Shown in pieces: positions 57,001-64,000 of a stretch of DNA of 64,000 bases (position 1 is its first letter; the number at the start of each line of letters is the position of its first letter). The DNA lies in assembly GCA_030123605.1 (NCBI GenBank), contig CP126123.1, positions 1,964,001-2,028,000 of the forward strand. The letters are read 5' to 3'. The stretch is from Nitrospira sp. (GTDB lineage: Bacteria; Nitrospirota; Nitrospiria; Nitrospirales; Nitrospiraceae). Both the position numbers and the translations under genes were made by a program. A model generated the notes under the pieces. It was not told where the DNA came from, made no database searches, and worked only from the letters and a program-made list of their open reading frames with translations.

Positions 57001-58439
57001 ACCGGCAACTCGTAGACCGTGCGCGCTTTTTTTCGGATGAACTGCCGTCCGTAAAACCGCTCGGCTTGCAGACGAGCCTTCGGCTGAACGATCTCTAGGT
57101 AGTGACGACCGATCAATTCCTCCGGGGGATAGCCCAGAACACGACGCGAGGTGGGGTTGCAGTACGTAAACCTCCCACCTGCGTCGGTCCGGTAGATAAT
57201 GTCGCCGGCCTGCTCGACCAATTCTCGGTACCGTTCTCCGCTCGTGCGCAATGCCTCCTCGGCCTGCTTGCGCGAAGAAATGTCCTCGACGATCCCCTCG
57301 TAGGCGAGTAACGCCCCTGTCGCGTCACGCACGGCACGGCCGCTCTCCGAAATCCAAATCACGCTTCGATCCTTCCGGTAGATTTGCGACTCGAAGGCCG
57401 TCACATGGTTGTGCGTCTGCATGAGCCGAATGAATTCCTTGCGTCGTTCCGCCTCGACATAGAGCTGCTCCGCATTATCGCTCACCAGGCCGATCATCTC
57501 TTCCGGTGATGCATAGCCGTACATCTGTGCCAGCGCGGGATTCACCGAGACGTAACGCCCGTCCGCCGACGTCCGATAGATGCCGGCCACGGCGTTTTCC
57601 ACGATGGTGCGGTATCGTTCCTCCGCTTGGGTCACGGCTTCCTCGGCATGTTTCCTTGCCGTCACATCCAGATGAATGCCGCTCATCCGAATCATCCGCC
57701 CCTGCTCGTCATACAGCCCGGCCCCCAAGGCGGCAATCCAGCGATAGGAGCCATCTCGATGCCGGAGCCGATGGTCGAGACGGTACTGTTTGGTATAGCC
57801 TTCCCTGAACAGCGTCGCTATCGCCAGAGCCCGCGCGCGATCGTCAGGATGGAGGCGCGATTCCCAGTCGGCGATCGTCGCCCCGATCTCCGTTTCGGCA
57901 CAACCGAGTTGGCGTTTCCATCGCGGGGAGTAATAGGCCGACTTCGTCCGCAGGTCCCATTCCCAGACCCCCACATCCGCACCTTCCGCCGCCAGTTCGA
58001 ACCGTTCGCGGCTCTCGCGCAGAGCCGCTTCCACCTGCCGCCGTTCGGCCAATTGCATGGTCAACCGCTCGTTGGCCGCCACCAGATTCTGCGTCTGTTC
58101 CGCCACCCGCACTTCCAACCGGCTGTTGGCTGAACGCAGCGCTGTCTCGGCTGCCTGCCGCTGAAACAGCAAATATGCTGCGCCCCAGATAATGCCCGCA
58201 CCGAGCGTGCGGTTGAAGATCACCGTCAGGAGATCGGTACCGGGAGGAGAGAGCCAGAACCCCGCGCCGATCAAGATCGTACAGCACACCGCATAGCGGA
58301 CAGGCGCAGCGGGGTACATCAAGAGCGAACTCAGCCACAGGGGCAACAGGTACAGGAGCCAGACGGCGTGGCCGAGCGACATCACCACATCGAAGGCGAA
58401 GATCCCTCCCGTCGCGAGGATGATGGCGGCGAGCATCAT
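54030..58439 (-). CDS. multi-PAS hybrid histidine kinase with two receivers and an HPt domain
   Basis: 1469 aa. The N-terminal 95 residues hold three or four membrane helices, followed by four PAS domains (each ending in DxTxRK-type motifs) up to about 640 and a GAF domain near 650-820. HisKA has the phospho-His near 849 (MSHEIRTPMN), then HATPase (NAIKF, DTGIGIP, GTGLGL), receiver 1 (Asp near 1140), receiver 2 (Asp near 1285) and an HPt domain (His near 1417, HGIKGAGG). A phosphorelay to the NtrC-type protein is plausible. The signal is unknown. Confidence 0.95.
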   Translation of the reverse strand: MMLAAIILATGGIFAFDVVMSLGHAVWLLYLLPLWLSSLLMYPAAPVRYAVCCTILIGAGFWLSPPGTDLLTVIFNRTLGAGIIWGAAYLLFQRQAAETALRSANSRLEVRVAEQTQNLVAANERLTMQLAERRQVEAALRESRERFELAAEGADVGVWEWDLRTKSAYYSPRWKRQLGCAETEIGATIADWESRLHPDDRARALAIATLFREGYTKQYRLDHRLRHRDGSYRWIAALGAGLYDEQGRMIRMSGIHLDVTARKHAEEAVTQAEERYRTIVENAVAGIYRTSADGRYVSVNPALAQMYGYASPEEMIGLVSDNAEQLYVEAERRKEFIRLMQTHNHVTAFESQIYRKDRSVIWISESGRAVRDATGALLAYEGIVEDISSRKQAEEALRTSGERYRELVEQAGDIIYRTDAGGRFTYCNPTSRRVLGYPPEELIGRHYLEIVQPKARLQAERFYGRQFIRKKARTVYELPVATKDGREVWLGQHTQLLLEDGKISGFQVVARDITERKQVEQALRESEERFCKAFQSNPAGMAISRLEDGRVLDVNDAFVRVSGFSRNELIGMSSLDIGIWVNPEDRQELTDRLRRDGFLRNLEKEFRTKSGEVRHGLFNVEPVSIGREDCLLTLVLDITRRKEAEAALRCSQSVLQAQQGALMQLTKSEHIGSGAWQAALEELMQTSAMVLTADRASVWLLDRSGATMECADLYEQAEARHSRGQRLNVAQYPRYFAELMREQVVDAHDVARDPRTSELRESYLQVLNIASLLDVPIFFDGQLAGVVCHERVGEVREWSAEETQFAASIGNLVTLAYEAKQRQEAEAALLQAKEAAESANRAKSDFLATMSHEIRTPMNAIVGMADLLSETPLNEDQREYVQIFRDAGSNLLSLINDVLDLSKIEAGHLDLDVVDFDLNDLVQRAAELVAVRAGEKNLELAYQIQPDVPTSLVGDPNRLRQVLLNLLGNAIKFTDEGEVVLRVERETRAHGPGNILFTIRDTGIGIPEEKLTAIFERFTQADSSITRQHSGTGLGLTISRRLVERMGGKIWVESEVGKGSTFSFTAKFAVHVQPIPSVAPAQWEQLAGLRVLIVDDNATNRLIVRETLTGWGIPAAEASGGEEALAELLRALKAGVPYRLVILDVRMPKLSGWQVADRIACTPGLAGLSVIMLTSERRAGDQARARECGVVRYLTKPFRRSDLFNGMMAVIGKASQAGMEGVLPKTNELANGAPGLSILLAEDFADNRRMIEFYFKSTPHRVETAVNGQVAVDMFIRGSYDLVLMDIQMPIMDGYSATKAIRAWEQAQGRAPVPILALTANALQGEVQRSLAAGCTAHLTKPIRKARLLDAIRLYRRPSVSAERLLSEFSTERVVLQISAEFEGLMPGFLEHRRQDVVQLTDALARDDFELIRGIGHGIKGAGGTYGLDVISAYGQALEEAALQHNGSEVRATIEALSGFLDRLQLVYV

Positions 58440-58827
58440 CTGATCATTTCCTGAGGTTCCGTCATAGGGGTAGAAGACATGAGGCTTTCAGACCATCACC
58501 CCTCACCATACGCCCCCTGTCGCTCAAGGTAAACCCCGACGATTGGCCCTAAAACGGCCCTAGGAGGGAGGTCACCGGCTCGGAGAGGGGCGAGGCTGAA
58601 AACATGCCATTGGAGCCGGGTCTCCGGCAACCAGCGAACGCTGCTTCTGGGTTGTTGGCAGTACGACGTGAAGATCGAACGGTCGGCACCGGTCTCGTCC
58701 TCACAGGTGGATGTCGGGGTGAATAGAAACTCTGGCGCTAGAGAAGCCGAACGGCAACTCGCACGCTACCTCAAGGTCGAGTCCTGCAATCGCGAAGATG
58801 CCTCAGAGCCGAACACATGCCCGATGC
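58440..58827. other. 388-bp gap between the kinase and Wzt 2 genes
   Basis: No gene is supported; the frame at 58668-59159 overlaps Wzt 2 and is a shadow. It should contain the promoter of the kinase operon. No repeat of the dispersed family is present. Confidence 0.4.
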
Positions 58828-60087
58828 TTAGGACAGTCTCGTCATGTTCCAGCTGTGGTCTACGAACATCCCTTTGCCACGCCACCCGTCATGCGGGTAC
58901 ATTCTTCCCGTTCCATAATAATCGCCGTCGAGCACCTGCAATTCGGCTGCATACTGTACCCAATCTTGCGTCAGCGCATTGCTCTCAATGGCGACGTGCA
59001 GGAAATATCGGCCTCCACACAGAGGCAGATGGGGCAGGTGAAAGTCCACATAGCCGTTGCCTTCGAGATGCAGCGGTGTACGATCGACGAGATCGGTCGA
59101 GAGAATGCACACGGTGCGTTCATCCCGGTTCAAAATCACCATCACCCGCATCTCCTTGAATACCTTCCGGACATAGGAGGCATAGTGCACACGAACGACG
59201 AGGTGCTGCCCCGAGAGAGCAGGCTGAACCGTCTCCAGTTTTTCATTGTGAAACGTGATGGCTTGAACCATCAATTCGCCCTGCGTATAACGATCCTTCC
59301 GGTCGGCTAACGACGCTCCGCTTCCACTGTAGGCCTCGCTCATATATTGTTCGATGATTTGCTGCGGCTGACCGTCTCCCACCACAGTTCCCTGCCGCAG
59401 GAGAATGGCCCGTTGGCACAGCCCGGCCACGACCGGTAAGTCGTGACTGACGAGGATGACGGTACGCCCGTCTCGCCGCACCTCGTCCATCTTTCCCAGA
59501 CACTTCTTTTGAAAGGCTCCGTCGCCGACCGACAGAACTTCATCGACGATCAAAATCTCAGGATCCAAGTGAGCCGCCACCGAAAAGGCCAATCGCACGT
59601 ACATGCCGCTGGAATATCGCTTCACCGGCGTATCGATGAATTGGGCGGTACCGGAAAATTCGACGATCTCGTCGAACCGACGGTCGATATCGGTTTTACG
59701 CATGCCCAGCATCGCCGCGTTCAAGTACACGTTCTCACGTCCCGAAAGTTCCGCATGGAACCCCGTCCCCACCTCCAGCAACGACGTGACACGCCCATAG
59801 AGGTCCACTTCACCGACACTCGGTTCCGTGATACGGGACAAAATTTTCAGGAGGGTACTTTTCCCGGCCCCATTGTGTCCGATAATCCCCAACACCTCGC
59901 CTTCCGTCACGTCGAAGGACACCTCCTTCAAGGCTTGAAAGGCGCGCGTCGCGGCATGAGGTTCGGCGCTCCGACCCGCCAGAGACCGCCAAGCGTGGAT
60001 GAGATGATCCCGCAAGGTGGTATGGTTCACCGCCGCAATGACATACTCTTTGCTCACATTCCGTACGGAAACCGCAATTTCACCCAT
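58828..60087 (-). CDS. wzt: Wzt-type polysaccharide ABC exporter ATPase (pair 2)
   Basis: 419 aa from the ATG at 60087, which overlaps the permease stop by one base (TGATG); the open frame extends further upstream into the permease. Walker A is GHNGAGKST, the signature YSSGMYVRLAFS and Walker B ILIVDE. A C-terminal domain of about 170 residues differs in sequence from that of pair 1, which suggests another glycan end. It acts with the Wzm gene upstream. Confidence 0.92.
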   Translation of the reverse strand: MGEIAVSVRNVSKEYVIAAVNHTTLRDHLIHAWRSLAGRSAEPHAATRAFQALKEVSFDVTEGEVLGIIGHNGAGKSTLLKILSRITEPSVGEVDLYGRVTSLLEVGTGFHAELSGRENVYLNAAMLGMRKTDIDRRFDEIVEFSGTAQFIDTPVKRYSSGMYVRLAFSVAAHLDPEILIVDEVLSVGDGAFQKKCLGKMDEVRRDGRTVILVSHDLPVVAGLCQRAILLRQGTVVGDGQPQQIIEQYMSEAYSGSGASLADRKDRYTQGELMVQAITFHNEKLETVQPALSGQHLVVRVHYASYVRKVFKEMRVMVILNRDERTVCILSTDLVDRTPLHLEGNGYVDFHLPHLPLCGGRYFLHVAIESNALTQDWVQYAAELQVLDGDYYGTGRMYPHDGWRGKGMFVDHSWNMTRLS

Positions 60088-60983
60088 CAGATGACATCCG
60101 CAAAGGTTCGTTCCATACGTTTGAAATAAACCACTCCGCTCGTAAAGAGCAGCAGCACGATGCAGATACTGGGCAGGATCGTTTCCAATGCCGGCGCCCG
60201 TTGGCCCAACAGGGTCCATCGGAACCCTTCCACGACTCCCACCACCGGATTGAGGCAATACAGGGTCCGCCATCGTTCAGGAATCAGACTCGTAGGATAG
60301 ACGACCGGAGAGGCGAACATCCAAAACTGTACAAAAAACGGAATGATATGCCCCACGTCGCGAAACTTCACATGCAGGGCCGAAAACCAGAGGCTGACCG
60401 CCAGCGCTGCGAGTAACGCGATCACGACGAACACGGGAAACAGCAGGATCTGCCACCCCGGGGTAACGCCGAACCATAACATGAGCGGGATCATCATCAC
60501 TAACGCGCAGACCAAATCGACGGCCGGGGCCGAGGCAGCCGCCAGCGGGATGATCAATCGCGGGAAGTACACCTTACTGATCAAATGAGACTCCCCCACC
60601 AGGCTGGTTCCGCTCCTGCTGGTCGCTTGGGCGATGAAATTCCACGGGAGCAGGCCGGCGTAGGCAAACAGGGGATAGGGCACGCCATCCGACGGCAGCT
60701 TGGCCAGATAACTGAAAATCGCCGTGAACAGGAGCATGGAAATGAGCGGTTGGAAGACCGCCCATCCTGCCCCGATGACGGCCTGCTTGTAGCGCACCTT
60801 GGTGTCCCGCCAAACCAAGAATGCGAGCAGCTCGCGATATTGCCACAAAGCCTGCAAGTCGAGGTGAAACAACCCTCGACTGGGGCGGATGTGAATCGCA
60901 GACCTTCGGTCCGGCCGCCCTTGGTTGACTACCGGTTCGGGAGAGAACATCATACGTTCCGATTCTTTCATCTTCGTCGGCAC
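60087..60983 (-). CDS. wzm: Wzm-type polysaccharide ABC exporter permease (pair 2)
   Basis: 298 aa with the same core as pair 1 (FLVWRDTKVRYKQAVIGAGWAVFQPL, FWMFASPVVYPTSLIPE), plus an N-terminal extension of about 40 residues; internal Met residues at 5 and 11 are other possible starts. It lies 60 bp after the polysaccharide deacetylase gene. Together with Wzt 2 it would export a surface glycan assembled by the nearby glycosyltransferases. Confidence 0.92.
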   Translation of the reverse strand: MPTKMKESERMMFSPEPVVNQGRPDRRSAIHIRPSRGLFHLDLQALWQYRELLAFLVWRDTKVRYKQAVIGAGWAVFQPLISMLLFTAIFSYLAKLPSDGVPYPLFAYAGLLPWNFIAQATSRSGTSLVGESHLISKVYFPRLIIPLAAASAPAVDLVCALVMMIPLMLWFGVTPGWQILLFPVFVVIALLAALAVSLWFSALHVKFRDVGHIIPFFVQFWMFASPVVYPTSLIPERWRTLYCLNPVVGVVEGFRWTLLGQRAPALETILPSICIVLLLFTSGVVYFKRMERTFADVI

Positions 60984-61042
60984 TCGTTTGGAACTTGAAG
61001 AGGCGCGGTTTTTTCAAGTTGCGCCTCACACCGTTGAACCGT

Positions 61043-61774
61043 TCAGGACATCGTCAACGACCTCTTGAACCAGAACGAGCGGCGGGGCTGTCCATAGGAA
61101 AGCAACTGCGGCACAGTGACGAACCGATACCGCCCGGTCAATCGTTCAAGCACGATCTCCAACGCCCGTAACATGGCCTGCCGATCCGGCCACGAAGTAT
61201 GTTCCTGGTCGACCCCGTGGGCCGGCTTCCCCTGATCGAACAAGGTGTCATGCAAGAGCACGATGGCCCCCGGCTGGACAGTGCCCAAGAGGTACTCACT
61301 CAGCGCCACGGGATCCGATTCATACCAGTCTCCGCTGTTCACATTCCACCCCACGACTTCGTACCCCATCACGAATGCTTCCAGGCGAGACGCCACCGTT
61401 TGCTCACCATACGGAGGACGAAAGAGACGGGTTGCGCAGGATCCCAGCACCCGTTCGCACGTCCGGATTTGTCGCCGTCGCTCTCGGCTCGACAATCCTG
61501 GAAATGATCGATGGTCCCATGAATGGATGCCGACCGCATGCCCACCCGCGGCGATTCGTTTCACCAGGTCCGGTTGAACGGCCGCCGCCTGTCCCACCAG
61601 AAAGAATGTGCCTCGCGCCTCATATTTCTCCAAGAGAGTCAACACCTGTGGCGTCATCTCGGAATCCGGGCCGTCGTCGAACGTCAAAGCCATCACAGGT
61701 TCGCTCGTGACGACATGGGTCAGACTTCCCAATACTTTCCGCACCGATGCCGACAACAGGGTTTTAGGATTCAT
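61043..61774 (-). CDS. polysaccharide deacetylase (CE4/NodB family)
   Basis: 243 aa from the ATG at 61774; an in-frame TTG sits just upstream. The NodB motifs are intact: TFDDGPD (catalytic Asp and metal Asp), HSWDH (metal His pair) and RPPYGEQ. No clear signal peptide is seen, so a cytoplasmic or membrane-side action on nascent glycans is possible. It sits in a run with two glycosyltransferases and Wzm/Wzt pair 2. Confidence 0.9.
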   Translation of the reverse strand: MNPKTLLSASVRKVLGSLTHVVTSEPVMALTFDDGPDSEMTPQVLTLLEKYEARGTFFLVGQAAAVQPDLVKRIAAGGHAVGIHSWDHRSFPGLSSRERRRQIRTCERVLGSCATRLFRPPYGEQTVASRLEAFVMGYEVVGWNVNSGDWYESDPVALSEYLLGTVQPGAIVLLHDTLFDQGKPAHGVDQEHTSWPDRQAMLRALEIVLERLTGRYRFVTVPQLLSYGQPRRSFWFKRSLTMS

Positions 61775-61789
61775 CAAACCGGCTCATCC

Positions 61790-62680
61790 CTATTCGGTCA
61801 TCACCGGAGGGGCGCCGAATCGCAGACTTCCTTTAAGCAGTCCCACTTGCCGGCCGAGTCGCCACATGAGCATGGTCTTGCCCTCGGGAGTGCGGATCAA
61901 TTCAGGCACCCGCCCCAACAACAGCCGCCACGACTGCAGGTACTTGCGCCACCGCCACAACTCCCAGGACGATCGTCCCCCATAATGTTTGTACAGGTAG
62001 ACTTCGTATTCCGCATACCGCGAAGCCTGCACGTATACTCCCTTCGCAGTTTCACGAAGCCGACAGTAGAGTACGGCGTCCGGCACGAATTCCAATTTCG
62101 CCCCCTGTTGCTGCACCCGCATACAATAATCGATGTCTTCACAGATGGGAATGGTTTCGTCAAATCCGCCGATCGCGTCATGGAGGGCTCGCTTGATGCC
62201 GAGAGTCCCGGAGCCGGCGTGCATAAAGGGTAAAAATGTGAACCGCTGCAACCCGTCAACCTGTGTTTGGCCGCGGGCCGCGCGAATCGATGGCGGATTC
62301 AATTTCTCAAACTCCAAGCGAGAAGCCACAAAGTCATGTCGTCTCAGCGCTGCTTCCATCGCGACGGCCCAGCCGGGAGCGGGAATATCGTCCGCATCAC
62401 AAAACAGAATCACGTCGCCGGCCGCCGCTTTCACACCCACATTCCTGGCGTGGGAGGCGCCGAGTCGGGCATGTGCATCTATGATACGAACGGCGGGAAT
62501 CTGCGCCCTGTACCGGTCAACGACTTGCGCCAATTCATCGGTCGAGCCGTTATCCGCCACGATCACTTCCCATTCAGTCGACCAAGACTGTTCCGCAAGG
62601 GCATTGAGGGTGTGTCCGATGGTGTGCGCTGCGTTACGGCAAGGAACGACGATGCTGAGTTTCATGGAGGCATCCGACAT
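61790..62680 (-). CDS. family 2 glycosyltransferase
   Basis: 296 aa GT-A-fold enzyme: IVVPCRNAAHTIGHTL start, nucleotide-sugar region VIVADNGSTDELA, the DxD-type motif DADD, and acceptor-site ICEDIDYCMRVQQQ. It starts 33 bp after the second glycosyltransferase gene on the same strand. It adds one sugar to a surface polysaccharide; donor and linkage are unknown. A start at the inner Met (MKLSIVV) is possible. Confidence 0.9.
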   Translation of the reverse strand: MSDASMKLSIVVPCRNAAHTIGHTLNALAEQSWSTEWEVIVADNGSTDELAQVVDRYRAQIPAVRIIDAHARLGASHARNVGVKAAAGDVILFCDADDIPAPGWAVAMEAALRRHDFVASRLEFEKLNPPSIRAARGQTQVDGLQRFTFLPFMHAGSGTLGIKRALHDAIGGFDETIPICEDIDYCMRVQQQGAKLEFVPDAVLYCRLRETAKGVYVQASRYAEYEVYLYKHYGGRSSWELWRWRKYLQSWRLLLGRVPELIRTPEGKTMLMWRLGRQVGLLKGSLRFGAPPVMTE

Positions 62681-62713
62681 AGAAACGACTTCTTCCGAAC
62701 GACCCTCGCAGCG

Positions 62714-63991
62714 CTAAGGATGCCGGGGCTCGCCCGTATTTCCCTTCGTGGAAGCAGGGCGCTCGGCCAACAGGCGAGACAACCGGAACAGGCGACCGGG
62801 TTGCATCCAGTAACCGGGATCATTGAGGACGGCACTGACGGCCACGAGCCGCGCCATTCTCGGGGAACCGTCTTTCATAGTGACGGCCGCCGCCTCCAGC
62901 ATCTCCCCCAACAAGCGGCGCATCGGCGGAGCTTCTCCTGTCGGCGCACCGGCCGCCGGCTTGATCTCATTCCAGAACACCTTCACTGCCTGAACGGGTC
63001 GGTTCGAGGATGCCGCAAGGGAACCGGCGACCCGTTTCACCCATTCAACCACGGCAGCTTCCTGCAGGAGCCAGGGAGAGCGGTGCAATGACGTCAGGAG
63101 ATGTTGCCGAGTCGGCTCCAGACCGCCGCCGGCCCACCAGCGCTGGTGGGCAATGCTCGCACAGACGGCGGCTCTCGCTTTTCGTCGCACACGATCGGCC
63201 TCGGCTGTCGTCGGCAGCCCAGCCAAGGCCGCCTCGATGATCCCCGGCAATAGCTTTTCATTCGTCCCGTCGGCGATCGTACGGTACCAGAGCCCCTGCT
63301 GAGAGAAGCGGCCCCGGGCGACCGGTCCCCCGGAGAGGAACATCCACGGGGTGCGAGCGGCGATTCTGAGCGCCATATCGTAATGCTCCATTGTCGCCTT
63401 ACTCTCGTCGAAAAATCCTGCGCTCTCGAACAGCTCTCGCCGCACCAACCACGTGGGCGGATGGAGGAAGTCTTCGGTTCTCGTCACAAACTCCTCGAAG
63501 ACATTCCCCGAAGGTCCCCATTCCGGCCACAACAACAGGGGAACCTCCCCGCCGGTCACCACACTCTGCCCGTATAGAACACCGATCTCGGGGTGAGATT
63601 CCAAGAGAGGCACCTGCACCATCAGCTTGTGCGTCAGGAACTCGTCGTCGTCATCAAGCAGCGCCACATACTTGCCCTTCGCGCGCTTGATACCGGCATT
63701 GCGAGCCCCGGATGCGCCGCGGTTTTCAGGCAATCTGACGTACTGAATGTTCCGAAATTCGGCAGCCACCTGAGGGGTTTCATCCGGTGAACAGTCGTCC
63801 ACCACGATGATCTCCATGTCGAAGAGTTCTCCGGCCCGCTCTTGGGCCAAGACGGAGAGGATGGCTTTCCGGAGGAGCTCTGCGCGCTTGTAGGTGGGAA
63901 TCACCACGCTCACGAGCGGACGTGAAGCAGGTCGATTCCTGCCTGCTTCCGCATCCTTGCCCTGCTGCGTTCGTGAAACGTCGTGACTCAT
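62714..63991 (-). CDS. family 2 glycosyltransferase
   Basis: 425 aa. GT-A features: VSVVIPTYKRAELL, IIVVDDCSPDETP, the DDDD motif (LLDDDDEFL) and an acceptor-side EHYDMALRIAA. The C-terminal 130 residues are extra, helical and of unknown role. It lies near the right edge and the operon may extend further upstream (beyond 64000). Confidence 0.9.
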   Translation of the reverse strand: MSHDVSRTQQGKDAEAGRNRPASRPLVSVVIPTYKRAELLRKAILSVLAQERAGELFDMEIIVVDDCSPDETPQVAAEFRNIQYVRLPENRGASGARNAGIKRAKGKYVALLDDDDEFLTHKLMVQVPLLESHPEIGVLYGQSVVTGGEVPLLLWPEWGPSGNVFEEFVTRTEDFLHPPTWLVRRELFESAGFFDESKATMEHYDMALRIAARTPWMFLSGGPVARGRFSQQGLWYRTIADGTNEKLLPGIIEAALAGLPTTAEADRVRRKARAAVCASIAHQRWWAGGGLEPTRQHLLTSLHRSPWLLQEAAVVEWVKRVAGSLAASSNRPVQAVKVFWNEIKPAAGAPTGEAPPMRRLLGEMLEAAAVTMKDGSPRMARLVAVSAVLNDPGYWMQPGRLFRLSRLLAERPASTKGNTGEPRHP

Positions 63992-64000
63992 ACAGGCAAC

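Overview
The window comes from a high-GC (about 60% by eye) Gram-negative bacterium. Dense operons, the mix of core genes and a family of GTACG-cored palindromic repeats sitting on stop codons fit a Nitrospira-like member of the Nitrospirota. That placement rests on recall of similar genomes and was not tested by a search.

The first 26 kb is mostly core genome. It holds the end of a ComF-type phosphoribosyltransferase, an FmdB-type zinc ribbon protein, a small HTH protein, an mraZ outside any division cluster, a RusA-type resolvase and an HD-GYP protein. These are followed by a split MacA/MacB-type export system, a coiled-coil lipoprotein, uppP, a DUF2024-like gene, the coupled ileS-lspA pair, nadA, a tautomerase, pyruvate kinase and a secreted beta-propeller. 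Next come an AhpD-like/methyltransferase operon with a divergent AraC regulator, then thiamine genes (TPP riboswitch, thiC, thi4) and a ygfZ-type gene. Five copies of a 120-200 bp palindromic repeat lie between these genes, usually starting on a stop codon.

From 26 to 28.2 kb are small genes and a stand-alone LuxR-type HTH regulator, then a 0.68 kb gap with no convincing gene. From 28.2 to 44.5 kb is the most striking region. Five tandem units each contain an outer-membrane-type lipoprotein gene followed by a gene starting with a class-3-lipase-like domain and, when long enough, RTX calcium-binding repeats. Only the last lipase/RTX gene is full length (2061 aa). The first is broken by an IS3-family element plus frameshifts; the second, third and fourth are truncated at different points. 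Each later lipoprotein gene overlaps the end of the preceding lipase gene, or starts just before it ends, through an ATGA junction behind a conserved leader. This looks like a duplicating cassette array. The best working hypothesis is a secreted lipase effector with lipoprotein immunity proteins; a lipase-chaperone system is the main alternative.

From 44.5 to 64 kb nearly all genes are on the minus strand and concern the cell surface. There are two Wzm/Wzt-type polysaccharide exporters. One follows an acetyltransferase, an FkbH-like protein and an acyl carrier protein. The other follows two family-2 glycosyltransferases and a polysaccharide deacetylase. Between them lie an NTF2-like protein, a second stand-alone LuxR-type regulator, a small unknown gene and a two-gene system: a 1469-aa multi-PAS hybrid histidine kinase and an NtrC-type sigma-54 activator. 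No rRNA, tRNA or CRISPR was recognised.
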